From assembly GCF_963676735.1 (NCBI RefSeq), contig NZ_OY781464.1:1769001-1833000 (forward strand): DNA of 64,000 bases, written 5' to 3'. The position numbers were made by a program, and so were the translations under genes. Source of the stretch: an uncultured Draconibacterium sp. Its GTDB lineage: Bacteria; Bacteroidota; Bacteroidia; Bacteroidales; Prolixibacteraceae. How positions within the stretch are numbered: position 1 is the first letter of the stretch; each line of letters begins with the position of its first letter. Shown here piece by piece: positions 17,943 through 26,920 of this stretch. Under the pieces are notes generated by a model. It was not told the DNA's origin. It saw nothing but the letters and a program-made list of their open reading frames with translations, and searched no databases.

Positions 17943-19845
17943 ATGCCTTGTAATTAAAAATTAGCATGGTAATATCATCAGATTGTTTTGCACTGCCCAT
18001 GAATACGTGCAGGCTTTTCTCCAGCCGTTCAACCATTTCTTTAGGTGACTTCCCCGCTAAGGATTGAAGGTTTTCCTCGAGCTTATCTTTTCCATATTGT
18101 TTCTGTTCTTCATTTAACAGTTCCGTTACTCCATCAGAATATAAAATCAAGGTATCATTTTTCTCCATTAGAATTTCGGCGACTCCATATGATTTGTCGG
18201 GGTATAAACCCAACGGCAACCCATGAGATTGATCCAGAGTTATCAAATCTCCGTTTTGTTTTAAAATATAACCAGGGGTATGTGCGGCATTACAGTATTC
18301 CATAATCCCTGTTTTTATATTTAGCACTCCTAAAAACAGGGTTAAAAAGAACTGGTGCTGGTTGCTGGTGCACAATTCCTTGTTCGAGTTTTTAACAATA
18401 ACATTTGCTTGAGGCAGCAGAGCATTCGTTTTTATGGTTGTTTGTGCTATACTCATGAAAAAAGCTGCCGGAACTCCTTTTCCAGAAACATCACCCATGG
18501 TTAACACCAAATGGTCTTTGTCTAAAAAGAAATAATCAAATAAGTCTCCGCTTACCCCCCGGGCCGGAATATATGTTGAAAATAAATCAATGTCTTTTCT
18601 TCCTGGAAAAGCTGGATAGTTGGTTTTTATAAAGCTTTGTTGAATTTCAGAAGCTTGTTGTAAATCCTCACGTTGTCGTTCTTGTTTTTTCTTTTCAACC
18701 GATTGCGTTTGCTGATATTTCTCGTACCAGGCTCGCATGTAGTTCAAGCTCTCCGAAACTTGTAAAACCTCGTTCTCAGGAACATCTGTATAAGGTCCGG
18801 TTAAATTACTAAATCGTTTCAGTTGTTTTGTAACCGCACTAAGCGGCCGAATCTGACGATTAATAATATAGGTTACGGTTAAGTATATTATCAGGATACC
18901 TAAAACCGAAAAAAACAGCATTTGCAGAACCGGAAGATATAAGGGCTCAAATAGTTCTTTGTAGGGTAAAACCGATACTAAAACCCAGCCGTTTTGTTCA
19001 ATCGGAATGTAATAAACCAAGGCCTTTTCGTAATTAAATAATTCCGGATAAGCAATTAATGTTCCGGGTTTCTGATCGTTTAAAACGCTTTGGGTACTTG
19101 TTAAGTTCCCTTTGTAAACTTTCTCTGATAAATCAAAAATACTTTTGTTTAATACCCACTCTTTTACAGGATGTGTTATATAGGTTCCACTTTTCGACAA
19201 TAAAAATGCGAAACCTCCTTTTCCTATTTTAATTTCATTTACCTGCTTGTTTAACTCATCGAGAGAAAGTTCGCAAATGACTTCGCCAACACGCTTTTTA
19301 GTTCCATTATTTTCAACAAAAATTGGTGCACAATAAGCTGCAACAACAATATTATTCCTTTCGCACAGGTAGGGCTCCGACCATCCTTCAGTTTCTTGTT
19401 GTCGTAATTGCCCGAAGTATAACTCTTCCTTTGGGCATAAGGTAGTATTCTTTTTTCCTTTAAATGTAAATACTGAATCTTTCTCGTTTAATATATGAAG
19501 AAAACGCTCGTTAATATTGGCAACTGTTGAATCAACAGATACATTAATGGCATTAATAAATGGATATTTTCTGACTATGCTATGAATAAAATTATCAGCA
19601 TATCCCATTTGTCCGTAAAAAATAACCTGGTTTGAAATATTTTGAGAAATTTCAACCGTGGTAACTACATGCCGCCTTACACTGGCTGTTACTTCTGAGC
19701 TTTGCGTTATGGCTTTGTTCTGAACACTTTCTTTAATTAGGGTTTGATTAAAAAGAAAGAATATGCCGATAAATGCAATGAATACACCTATTACTGCGAG
19801 TGAGATATAAATGCTTAACTGGTACGCAATAGACTTGTTTAACAT
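17941..19845 (-). CDS. Membrane SpoIIE-type PP2C phosphatase with extracellular Cache sensor
   Basis: The protein has 634 residues. A first membrane helix (~8-32) leads into a ~270-residue extracytoplasmic region of the dCache type (motifs AYCAPIFVENNG, GGFAFLLSKSGTYITHP). A second helix (~305-325) and a HAMP-like linker with a coiled coil (~330-400) follow. The cytoplasmic SpoIIE/RsbU phosphatase domain (~415-634) shows the metal-binding GDVSGKGVPAAFFMSI and LYSDGVTE. It should sense an external ligand and dephosphorylate a phospho-Ser/Thr target, classically an anti-sigma-factor antagonist. No antagonist or anti-sigma gene lies nearby, so the target is unknown. The next gene on the strand lies 52 bp upstream and encodes a PfkB kinase. 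Confidence 0.9.
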   Translation of the reverse strand: MLNKSIAYQLSIYISLAVIGVFIAFIGIFFLFNQTLIKESVQNKAITQSSEVTASVRRHVVTTVEISQNISNQVIFYGQMGYADNFIHSIVRKYPFINAINVSVDSTVANINERFLHILNEKDSVFTFKGKKNTTLCPKEELYFGQLRQQETEGWSEPYLCERNNIVVAAYCAPIFVENNGTKKRVGEVICELSLDELNKQVNEIKIGKGGFAFLLSKSGTYITHPVKEWVLNKSIFDLSEKVYKGNLTSTQSVLNDQKPGTLIAYPELFNYEKALVYYIPIEQNGWVLVSVLPYKELFEPLYLPVLQMLFFSVLGILIIYLTVTYIINRQIRPLSAVTKQLKRFSNLTGPYTDVPENEVLQVSESLNYMRAWYEKYQQTQSVEKKKQERQREDLQQASEIQQSFIKTNYPAFPGRKDIDLFSTYIPARGVSGDLFDYFFLDKDHLVLTMGDVSGKGVPAAFFMSIAQTTIKTNALLPQANVIVKNSNKELCTSNQHQFFLTLFLGVLNIKTGIMEYCNAAHTPGYILKQNGDLITLDQSHGLPLGLYPDKSYGVAEILMEKNDTLILYSDGVTELLNEEQKQYGKDKLEENLQSLAGKSPKEMVERLEKSLHVFMGSAKQSDDITMLIFNYKA

Positions 19846-19897
19846 ACTTACTTTTATTTAAGCCAATATTTTCAATTTACGGATAATTTTCAATTAA

Positions 19898-20764
19898 TTA
19901 TGCATCATGTTTAAATTTTAACCATTCACGAGTTCCATAAAAACCACAGGTAAATGTTGCCAAACCGGATGCTTTTTTTAACGCAATGGTAAAATCATTG
20001 TATAAAAGGTAGTAGTAACAAAAAGCCCCGTGTAGGAAGTCTCCTGCACCAAGGGTATCTTTCACCTGTATTGGATTAATATTTATCGCTCCTTCCGTAC
20101 CATTCTGAAAAACAAGTTGTTCTCCCCCATTTGAAATTGCTATTTTTTGTACGCCTTTATTTCTCATAAAATCAAACAGGTGGCTTTTAGTATTACATTC
20201 CGGAGGCATGAAATCAGCCGAGCAAATGGCAATTTCAACAGAATCAAGCAACTCAAAGAATTGAGGTTTCCAGCTTCCGCAGTCGGCTACAACAGGTATG
20301 CCTTTTTGCTTGCAAATACGTGCACACTGACTGCTAAATTCGGGATAAAAGCCATCAATAAGTAAAATCTCCGGATTTACTTTTTCAATTAGTTCGTTGG
20401 CAGAAATTACACTTTCCGTATCATTAGGGTTATGGGTAATAATTGTCCGGTCGCCATTTTCAGAAGTTAATACTGTGGCATAAACCGGACTAAACAATTG
20501 TTTATTGGCCAAATCAAAATGGGTAATACCAACAGATTTAAAATCGTTGTGCACGAGGTTTTCAAAGGCATTGTAGCCGGTTGGACTGGCCAATATTGCG
20601 GATTTGTTAAGATAAGCAAAAGCAACGGCTGCATTGGTTGCCGGACCACCCACCAATACTTCAGGAGCTGTTGTTTTTAGTTTTGTATTCGACTCCGGCA
20701 GTTCTTTAATAAAATATTGAATATCGATGGTGGTTAAACCAACAAATAAGGCTTTGTGTTTCAT
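19898..20764 (-). CDS. PfkB-family carbohydrate kinase
   Basis: The protein has 288 residues from the ATG at 20764; an in-frame GTG lies two codons earlier. The ribokinase/PfkB fold is shown by the N-terminal glycine motif EVLVGGPATNAAVAFAYL (~34-51) and the C-terminal signature VKDTLGAGDFLHGAFCYYY. The latter contains the catalytic Asp in GAGD and the anion hole. It phosphorylates a sugar or nucleoside hydroxyl with ATP in the cytoplasm; the specific substrate is not evident. It lies between the phosphatase gene and fabG on one strand, but the fabG terminator separates it from fabG. Confidence 0.9.
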   Translation of the reverse strand: MKHKALFVGLTTIDIQYFIKELPESNTKLKTTAPEVLVGGPATNAAVAFAYLNKSAILASPTGYNAFENLVHNDFKSVGITHFDLANKQLFSPVYATVLTSENGDRTIITHNPNDTESVISANELIEKVNPEILLIDGFYPEFSSQCARICKQKGIPVVADCGSWKPQFFELLDSVEIAICSADFMPPECNTKSHLFDFMRNKGVQKIAISNGGEQLVFQNGTEGAININPIQVKDTLGAGDFLHGAFCYYYLLYNDFTIALKKASGLATFTCGFYGTREWLKFKHDA

Positions 20765-20778
20765 TAACACAAATAAAC

Positions 20779-20809
20779 AAAAAAAGCTGCCTTTGCAGAC
20801 AGCTTTTTT
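20779..20809 (-). terminator. Terminator of fabG
   Basis: On the minus strand AAAAAAGCTG pairs with CAGCTTTTTT, with one mismatch near the loop, and the stem runs into a T-stretch 16 nt beyond the fabG stop codon. Confidence 0.8.
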
Positions 20810-20825
20810 CTAAATATTAATATTT

Positions 20826-21572
20826 TTAAGTGTTCATTGCACCACAAACAGTTATCACCTGTCCGCTTACATACGACGATAAATCAGATGCCAGGAATGT
20901 GGCAACTCCCGCAACTTCTTCCGGTGTCCCGCCCCTTTTTAAAGGGATTGAAGCTTCCCAGGCTTTACGTGCATCTTCCGGAATTTTGCCGGTCATTTCG
21001 GTAATAATGAATCCCGGGGCAATGGCATTCGAGCGAATTCCTCTTGACCCTAGCTCGCGAGCAACCGATTTGGTAAAACCGTTAATACCGGCTTTTGAAG
21101 CAGAGTAATTTGCCTGACCGGCATTGCCACTTACACCAACAACAGAACTTAGGTTGATAATTGAGCCCGAACGTTGTTTTAACATGGTACGTTGCGCAGC
21201 TTTTGTAAAGTTAAATACCGATTTTAGGTTTACATTAATAACTGCATCCCACTGGTCTTCAGTCATTCGCATAAGTAACGTATCTTTTGTTATGCCGGCA
21301 TTATTTACCAACACATCAATACGTCCAAATTCTTTTACAATTTCGCTAACAACGCGGTCGGTATCTTCAAAATTACTTGCATCAGAAGCATATCCTTTGG
21401 CTTTTACACCATACGACTTTAATTCTTTTTCCGTGGCTTTCATGTTGTCGTCTTCAAAAAGGTCGGTAAAAGCTACGTCGCACCCTTCCTGGGCATATTT
21501 TACGGCTATGGCTTTACCAATGCCACGAGAAGCTCCTGTTACAATGGCTGTTTTTCCTTCAAGTAATTTCAT
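20826..21572 (-). CDS. fabG: 3-oxoacyl-[acyl-carrier-protein] reductase
   Basis: The protein has 248 residues and the classical short-chain dehydrogenase layout. It has the NADP-binding TGASRGIGKAIA near residue 14, the NNAG motif at ~90, the catalytic Ser in INLSSVVGVSG, the YSASK Tyr/Lys pair (~155), and the C-terminal GQVITVCGAMNT. The close match to the FabG consensus and the length favour the fatty-acid-synthesis reductase that reduces beta-ketoacyl-ACP. A non-housekeeping SDR remains possible, because no other fab genes lie nearby. It is monocistronic, with a terminator behind it. Confidence 0.88.
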   Translation of the reverse strand: MKLLEGKTAIVTGASRGIGKAIAVKYAQEGCDVAFTDLFEDDNMKATEKELKSYGVKAKGYASDASNFEDTDRVVSEIVKEFGRIDVLVNNAGITKDTLLMRMTEDQWDAVINVNLKSVFNFTKAAQRTMLKQRSGSIINLSSVVGVSGNAGQANYSASKAGINGFTKSVARELGSRGIRSNAIAPGFIITEMTGKIPEDARKAWEASIPLKRGGTPEEVAGVATFLASDLSSYVSGQVITVCGAMNT

Positions 21573-21771
21573 TCTTTTATGATTTTAATTTAGGTAGGTT
21601 TTAGCAGGTAAAAAGATTTTTAATTGACTAAAACTGTAGCTACCAAGTTTATTTTTGTAGCGCAAATATAAATTTTCTTGAAATTATAAGAAAAACCAAC
21701 GGGCTATTAATAGTTATTAGGTAAAAGTATGGACTGTGAAATAATAAACTTTAAACATTTGGTTGAAAAGT

Positions 21772-22509
21772 TCAAAAGAGTTGCTTGCCAAGCAGTGTTA
21801 AAATTTCGGATGCTTTCCCTTTTAAATGTATATCGGTGATAGCTGATGTAAAAATAGTTTCTTCGGGATTGATTTCAATTATTGTTGCCCCGGCCTGTTT
21901 GGCGGTACGCGGAACGTATGATGCCGGTGTTACTTCTCCGGTTGAGCCAATAATTAAGCATACTTCTGCTTTTTCGGCAGCAGCGAAGGAGTTGGAATAG
22001 GCCTCAGAAGGAATGCCTTCGCCAAAGAAAATGAAATCAGGTTTTAACACTTCCCCATCTTTTACACAGGTAGGAGGAATTTGTGTAAAATCAATTTCGG
22101 CAGCGTGGTAAACTTTGCCACACTTCAAACATTTTAGCTTTTTCGAATTACCATGAAATTCATAAACGGTTTTACTTCCGGCTTGATAGTGAAGGTTATC
22201 GATGTTTTGAGTAACAACCGCATTCAAAATACCTGATGATTCCATTTTTGCAAGCGTAAGATGCGCTTCATTTGGTTCTGCCTCTGCAAAAAAATCATAA
22301 AATATCTCTCGAATATAAATCCAGCATTCTTCTGCATTAGTCAGAAAATAACCCAAATCCAGCACCTCAGGGTTATATTTATTCCATAAACCATGCTCGC
22401 CTCTGAAGGGTGGAATTCCACTTTCAACAGAAATTCCGGCTCCCGTAAAAGCGATTGTTGATTTCGATTCTTTAATAATACGGGCTGCTTCTTTTATCAA
22501 AAGTTCCAT
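21772..22509 (-). CDS. NAD-dependent protein deacylase, sirtuin family
   Basis: The protein has 245 residues. Sirtuin motifs appear in order: AFTGAGISVESGIPPFRG (~20-37) for NAD binding, TQNIDNLHYQAGS (~100-112), and FHGNSKKLKCLKCGKV with the catalytic His and the first zinc Cys pair. IIGSTGEVTPAS and IIEINPEET follow. The second zinc pair is reduced: only one Cys (PPTCVKDGEVLKP) is visible where a C-x-x-C is usual, so zinc binding may be incomplete. It removes acyl groups from lysines with NAD in the cytoplasm. It is divergent from mnmE with only 60 bp between the start codons. Confidence 0.9.
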   Translation of the reverse strand: MELLIKEAARIIKESKSTIAFTGAGISVESGIPPFRGEHGLWNKYNPEVLDLGYFLTNAEECWIYIREIFYDFFAEAEPNEAHLTLAKMESSGILNAVVTQNIDNLHYQAGSKTVYEFHGNSKKLKCLKCGKVYHAAEIDFTQIPPTCVKDGEVLKPDFIFFGEGIPSEAYSNSFAAAEKAEVCLIIGSTGEVTPASYVPRTAKQAGATIIEINPEETIFTSAITDIHLKGKASEILTLLGKQLF

Positions 22510-22542
22510 TTTATGTTTTTAGATGGAATTAAATTAATGAAT

Positions 22543-22550
22543 TATCTTTG
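22543..22550 (+). promoter_or_regulatory. -7 element of mnmE
   Basis: TATCTTTG is a perfect TAnnTTTG -7 box. Transcription would begin near 22557, between the upstream in-frame ATGs (22513, 22537) and the ATG at 22570. This decides the start in favour of 22570. No exact TTG -33 element is visible. Confidence 0.5.
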
Positions 22551-22569
22551 TCCACACAAATTATTTCAG

Positions 22570-23967
22570 ATGCTTGATCAATCAACAATTTGCGCTATAT
22601 CAACCTCTCCCGGCGTAGGAGCCATTGCAGTAATTCGACTGTCGGGAAATGAGGCGATTTCTATTGCCGACAAGGTCTTTCAAAGTCCGGTAGAAGGAAA
22701 AAAACTTAGCAACCAGTCTGCCAATTCGATACACTTTGGCAAAATTATTTATAAAAACGAAATTATTGACGAGGTTGTTGTTGCCTTATTTAAAGCACCT
22801 CACTCGTTTACCGGCGAAGATATTGTTGAAATTTCTTGTCACGGCTCAACTTATATTCAACAAAAAATACTGGAAGTGCTTGTTGAAAACGGTGCCAGAT
22901 TAGCATTGCCTGGAGAGTTTACGCAACGCGCTTTTTTAAACGGTAAAATGGATTTATCGCAAGCAGAAGCTGTTGCCGATGTAATTGCTTCGTCGAGTGC
23001 CGCTGCACACAAACTGGCCATTAACCAGATGCGTGGTGGATTTTCGAAAGAGATCGGTGCCTTGCGCGACCAACTTTTGCATTTTACTGCGATGGTGGAA
23101 CTGGAATTGGATTTTAGTGAAGAAGATGTTGAATTTGCCGACCGAACCGAATTGCGTAACCTTACAGAAAGAATTGAAAGCTTATTAAAAAAACTAAAAG
23201 ATTCGTTCCAGTTGGGAAATGCCATAAAAAATGGTATTCCGGTGGCCATTGTTGGTGAAACCAATGTGGGTAAATCTACGCTGCTAAATGCGCTTTTAAA
23301 CGAAGACAAAGCGATTGTTTCCGATATTCATGGTACTACCCGCGATGTAATTGAAGACGTGGTAAATATTCACGGAACAGCATTTCGTTTTTTCGACACA
23401 GCCGGTATTCGCGAAACCACTGATCATATTGAAACACTTGGCATTGAACGAAGCTACAGCAAGCTTGAACAAGCTTCAGTTGTTTTGTTGGTGGTTGACA
23501 CTAATAACCCCTACCCGCTTGTTGAAAGCCGCATTCAGAAGATTCGCGAACGAATTGCTTCACATCAGACATTGATTATTGTGGCCAATAAAATCGATTC
23601 CGGTTTGCGTGATACCATTCAGCAGTTAGAAGTAATGGAACTTACCGATAATGAAAAAGCGGTGTTTATTGCAGCCAAACAAAAAGAAAATCTGCAGGAG
23701 TTGATCGATTATATGAGCCACTCCATTGATATGGAGGAAGCCGAACAACAGGATGTGATTGTTACCAATGCCCGCCATTACGCGATCCTAAAAAATGCTC
23801 ACGAGGCTATTTTACGCGTTTTAAATGGTCTCGAGATGCAAATCACAGGCGATTTCTTGGCTCAGGACATTCGCGAGTGCCTGCATTACCTTGCCGAAAT
23901 AACAGGCGAAGTTGGTACAGAAGAGGTTTTGGGACATATCTTTAAAAATTTCTGTATCGGCAAGTAG
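22570..23967 (+). CDS. mnmE: tRNA modification GTPase MnmE
   Basis: The protein has 465 residues from the ATG at 22570; earlier in-frame ATGs would lie upstream of the -7 promoter box. MnmE with MnmG modifies wobble uridine 34 of certain tRNAs (cmnm5U). The N-terminal tetrahydrofolate-binding domain begins DQSTICAISTSPGVGAIAVI and includes GEFTQRAFLNGKMDLSQAEA. The G domain has G1 GETNVGKST, G2 GTTRDVIED, G3 DTAGI and G4 NKID. The C-terminus is FCIGK, whose cysteine is conserved in the family. All key motifs are intact. It is convergent with the STAND NTPase gene, with 39 bp between stop codons. Confidence 0.96.
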   Translation: MLDQSTICAISTSPGVGAIAVIRLSGNEAISIADKVFQSPVEGKKLSNQSANSIHFGKIIYKNEIIDEVVVALFKAPHSFTGEDIVEISCHGSTYIQQKILEVLVENGARLALPGEFTQRAFLNGKMDLSQAEAVADVIASSSAAAHKLAINQMRGGFSKEIGALRDQLLHFTAMVELELDFSEEDVEFADRTELRNLTERIESLLKKLKDSFQLGNAIKNGIPVAIVGETNVGKSTLLNALLNEDKAIVSDIHGTTRDVIEDVVNIHGTAFRFFDTAGIRETTDHIETLGIERSYSKLEQASVVLLVVDTNNPYPLVESRIQKIRERIASHQTLIIVANKIDSGLRDTIQQLEVMELTDNEKAVFIAAKQKENLQELIDYMSHSIDMEEAEQQDVIVTNARHYAILKNAHEAILRVLNGLEMQITGDFLAQDIRECLHYLAEITGEVGTEEVLGHIFKNFCIGK

Positions 23968-24006
23968 TGGTATCGTTTGAAAGAAAGATGATATCAATAT
24001 CTCAAC

Positions 24007-25668
24007 TTAGCTGCTAAAAATGTTTTGTAACTCGTTATTCTTTTCCATTAATTCTTGAAAAATGATTAAAGAATCTCTTATGTGTTTCAGGTCATCTTCA
24101 TTGCATCCTTTTTTAGGAGTGCATTTTTTTAACAGTTTATCCTTAACTTTCTCTAATACCTCGAACTTTCCATGATGCATTGCAGTTTTAATAAAAAAAC
24201 TCATCATTCTGTGCTGCATTATTTGATTGCTATTATAGTAGTCCAGAATTTTAAAAAATAAGGGAGTTGTAAATTCATTTTTTTTTATCCAGCAAAGAAA
24301 AATAATATACTCGAGAATTGTTTTTTGTGTAAAATTGACTATTATTCGTAAATCAACAGTATTGGTTGGTCTGAAGATTTCATAAAGAATTCCATATGAA
24401 ATAAGTTGATTGTAGGCTGGTGTAATATTTGAATCTGACAATAATTGATTTTTTTCAATCCAATAAGACACTTGTCCTCGTTCGCACAGAGAAACGTAAC
24501 GCTCCAATAGTAGTAATTTTTCTTCAATCAATGGTGGAGACAATATTTCAGCCTTAATTAGATGGTTTAACAGATAAATTTCAGAGATGTTTTTGCAGCG
24601 CTTTAATTCATCAATAAAAACAGAGCATAAGTAAGGCTTAGAAACAATCTCAAGAATATCATCAAATTGACGAAATATATCTGCACTCTGGCTCTTTATC
24701 TGATGAAGTTTGAACAATGCTTTTATTTCGGTTGTATTTAATTGAGGGATATTTATTGTGTCAATGTAGTTTTCGTATGCAAAATCAACATCAAACCAGA
24801 GCGATTTCAAAAATGGTCTTTTATGGAGTACACAGTTAAATGCATCTATATTTTCAGGTCTACATGTTAATATAACCTTGAACCAGTCTCCTTCATTCAT
24901 CATCATAATATGTGTCAAATTCTCAATAAGTTGGATATAATCTCTTCGCTTATAGAAAATATCATCAAAATCATCAATAATTAGCCAAAAACGACCTTCC
25001 GCGATTTCATGATATTTCTGAAAAGAGATGTTTTGCTTTGAGTTTATATTAAATTCTAGAAGCTCGTTTATAATGTCGATATTACCGTTTCTAGAATATA
25101 GATCGAAAAATATCTCTCCGTCAATTAAACAAACAATGTCATGTTGATATCTCTTGCCCTCTTGCAGAAAATATTCTTCCACAAGTTGAATCAATATTGT
25201 TGATTTACCATATCCATCGGGTGCAATAAAAAGAGTTGCAGGCAAAGTATTTGCCTCAAATTCCTCAAATCGTTTTTTTTCTTGTTGCCTAAAAATAAAC
25301 TCTTCCTTTTTGTAGTTTGCTTTTTGTTTTAATGATGATAAACTTCTTAGGGTAATTCGACTTGTTCGATTATTTAGAATATTCCAAGATACCTCTGTAT
25401 TATTGGTAATTAGTATATCATCATTACAAGTCTTGAAATCATCCCAATTTTTATATCCAATAAATTCAGCGAAGGTGTCAAGTGTGTATTTAGAGGGTTT
25501 ATAATTGCATTTTATAAGACCGAAAAATCGCTTTATGGTAGAGCTGCTTATCTGTCGTTGTGTTTTTTTTAAAATTTTTTGTGACAGTATATTACAATCA
25601 CTTCCATATAGTTCACTTTTATTAATCTGGCTCTGGATACTATTTCGTAATAACTTGTAGATATCCAT
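24007..25668 (-). CDS. STAND-like P-loop NTPase with N-terminal helical domain
   Basis: The protein has 553 residues. Residues 1-~80 form a helical domain (SSSTIKRFFGLIKCNYKPSK, then TLDTFAEFIGYKNWDDF) that I have seen in other Bacteroidota NTPases and regulators; its function is not established. A Walker A motif PDGYGKST lies at 150-157 and Walker B RFWLIIDDFDD near 230, followed by an arginine sensor-like LTCRPENIDAF. The remainder (~350-553) is helical without recognised repeats. The architecture fits a signal-transducing STAND ATPase. Its base composition is visibly more AT-rich than gyrA or mnmE, hinting at transfer. A role in regulating the adjacent capsule locus or in defence is open; no effector domain is recognisable. 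Confidence 0.72.
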   Translation of the reverse strand: MDIYKLLRNSIQSQINKSELYGSDCNILSQKILKKTQRQISSSTIKRFFGLIKCNYKPSKYTLDTFAEFIGYKNWDDFKTCNDDILITNNTEVSWNILNNRTSRITLRSLSSLKQKANYKKEEFIFRQQEKKRFEEFEANTLPATLFIAPDGYGKSTILIQLVEEYFLQEGKRYQHDIVCLIDGEIFFDLYSRNGNIDIINELLEFNINSKQNISFQKYHEIAEGRFWLIIDDFDDIFYKRRDYIQLIENLTHIMMMNEGDWFKVILTCRPENIDAFNCVLHKRPFLKSLWFDVDFAYENYIDTINIPQLNTTEIKALFKLHQIKSQSADIFRQFDDILEIVSKPYLCSVFIDELKRCKNISEIYLLNHLIKAEILSPPLIEEKLLLLERYVSLCERGQVSYWIEKNQLLSDSNITPAYNQLISYGILYEIFRPTNTVDLRIIVNFTQKTILEYIIFLCWIKKNEFTTPLFFKILDYYNSNQIMQHRMMSFFIKTAMHHGKFEVLEKVKDKLLKKCTPKKGCNEDDLKHIRDSLIIFQELMEKNNELQNIFSS

Positions 25669-25900
25669 ATTATAGAAACTATTAGAAGATTCAAGTCATT
25701 ATAATTCCATTATGATTTACTGTTTAATTTTCAAATTGTTACAAAATTTAGTATAAAAGTAATTAAGAAATATTTTTTAATTTATTGAACTATAGTTAGT
25801 ATAAATTTTGTCATATAATGAAGATTGCTAATTATTTTATTCTTGTCTTATCATAAACCAAATAATTCATTTCACGAAAATGAACAGAATGAACTAAGAA

Positions 25901-26029
25901 ATGGAAAGAACAATATTTCTATTTATCACTCTAAATTTTCTAACTTTATTTTCCAATTCAGCGATAAAATCATTAAAGCTTATAAACACTAGTAGGTGTA
26001 CAGAGTACTTCTACATGAAACAGAGTTAA
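25901..26029 (+). CDS. Possible 42-residue ORF with signal-peptide-like start
   Basis: An ATG at 25901 opens a 42-codon frame starting MERTIFLFITLNFLTLFSNS, which looks like a Sec signal peptide, followed by only ~20 polar residues. It could be the remnant of a secreted protein gene or a chance ORF. No promoter or homologue is evident. Confidence 0.2.
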   Translation: MERTIFLFITLNFLTLFSNSAIKSLKLINTSRCTEYFYMKQS

Positions 26030-26051
26030 GAACCTGATTGAACCGGAGCGA

Positions 26052-26082
26052 GTTAATTCGCAAAAAAAATGAGGGAATTAAC
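26052..26082. repeat. 8-bp perfect inverted repeat
   Basis: GTTAATTC (26052-26059) and GAATTAAC (26075-26082) are perfect complements around a 15-nt A-rich loop, in the leader region before the capsule locus. Confidence 0.45.
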
Positions 26083-26337
26083 AAATGAGAGCTAGTTTTG
26101 AAAATAAAAAATAAGGGACAATAGTAGTATTATTGTAATCAGAAGAAACTTTGGCAATTTATACCGCTTTCATAATCTGACAAAAACAAATATTATAATT
26201 GTCGCTACTTAAAAAGCCAATTATTCAATTTTAATAATTTGATTTTATAATTGAATATAATTGCTACACATTTCCGATCCTTAGTTACTATGGATTTGAT
26301 TAATGAGTAGTATATGTAAAAACAGAAACTAAAATAA

Positions 26338-26384
26338 ATTGCTAAAACTGTTAGCAATGTAGGGGGACCCTATATCTTCCCCTA
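26338..26384 (+). promoter_or_regulatory. Tandem hairpins with mutually exclusive pairing
   Basis: ATTGCTAA (26338-26345) pairs with TTAGCAAT (26351-26358). Immediately after it, TAGGG (26360-26364) can pair either with CCCTA (26368-26372) or, as TAGGGG, with CCCCTA (26379-26384). Alternative pairing of one arm is what attenuators and riboswitch expression platforms do, but this is inference from sequence alone. Confidence 0.4.
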
Positions 26385-26772
26385 AAATACAATCAATTAA
26401 AGGCTTCTTTTATAGGCTATTAACAATAACTAATTTTCGACAGACACTTGCAAAAAGTGAGATTTGTAGCAATATATAATTAATACAAAGTTCAAATTAA
26501 AAAACTAATTCTGAATCTAAAAGATGAAAAATACAAATGAATTCCAATCATATCATCAATAAAACCGAAAGTAAATGAATACGTCAACACAAAAACGTTC
26601 TTTGACAAAATAAAATAATTACACACTCAAATTATAGTCTGTTAAAGTTGAACAAAGTTCCTTGCGAACGCGAAACAAGACGAGGGCTGAATATAAGTTT
26701 GAGATGAATATTGCTTTATAATCTTGTCTTTAAAATAACACCTGTAATTTAAAAAATAATAAGAGAATACTT

Positions 26773-26857
26773 GTTGCGATCATCGCTTAGTGATCAACAC
26801 CGCATTCCTGAAAGATAAAGAATTCTATAATTCTGGGAAAAAGTATAACATTCCAGA
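26773..26857 (+). promoter_or_regulatory. Two stem-loops close to the first capsule-locus gene
   Basis: GTTG-c-GATCA (26773-26782) pairs with TGATCAAC (26791-26798) with one bulged base. TCTGG-g-AA (26832-26839) pairs with TTCCAGA (26851-26857). They lie 64-148 nt before the first ATG of the locus, where a leader recognised by a NusG-like antiterminator would be expected. Confidence 0.4.
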
Positions 26858-26920
26858 TATGCTCTATCATAATCAACTACGTTTTGAATTTACTTAGTAA
26901 CAGCTTTCAGCAAAAAAGAC

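Larger units (their letters stand above)
25669..26920. other. 1.25-kb untranslated, hairpin-rich region ahead of the capsule locus
   Basis: No credible gene longer than ~43 codons is present. The stretch is very AT-rich and contains at least four inverted repeats (26052-26082, 26338-26384, 26773-26798, 26832-26857). TAAGTTTG at 26694-26701 fits a -7 box, but no -33 TTG is in range. Its position before an OrfA-like gene and a UpxY antiterminator fits a long regulated leader, as is known for Bacteroides capsule operons. I found no pair of long inverted repeats that would mark an invertible promoter. Confidence 0.55.

Noticed and set aside
22513..22569. Upstream ATG starts for mnmE
   Set aside because: They lie before or within a good -7 promoter box, and the conserved MnmE N-terminus begins at 22570.
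24007..25668. Known antiphage STAND (Avs-type) defence gene
   Set aside because: The protein is short and has no recognisable nuclease or other effector domain or sensor repeats, and no other defence genes are nearby.
25669..26920. Invertible capsule promoter as in Bacteroides fragilis
   Set aside because: I found no pair of long matching inverted repeats flanking a promoter and no adjacent recombinase gene.
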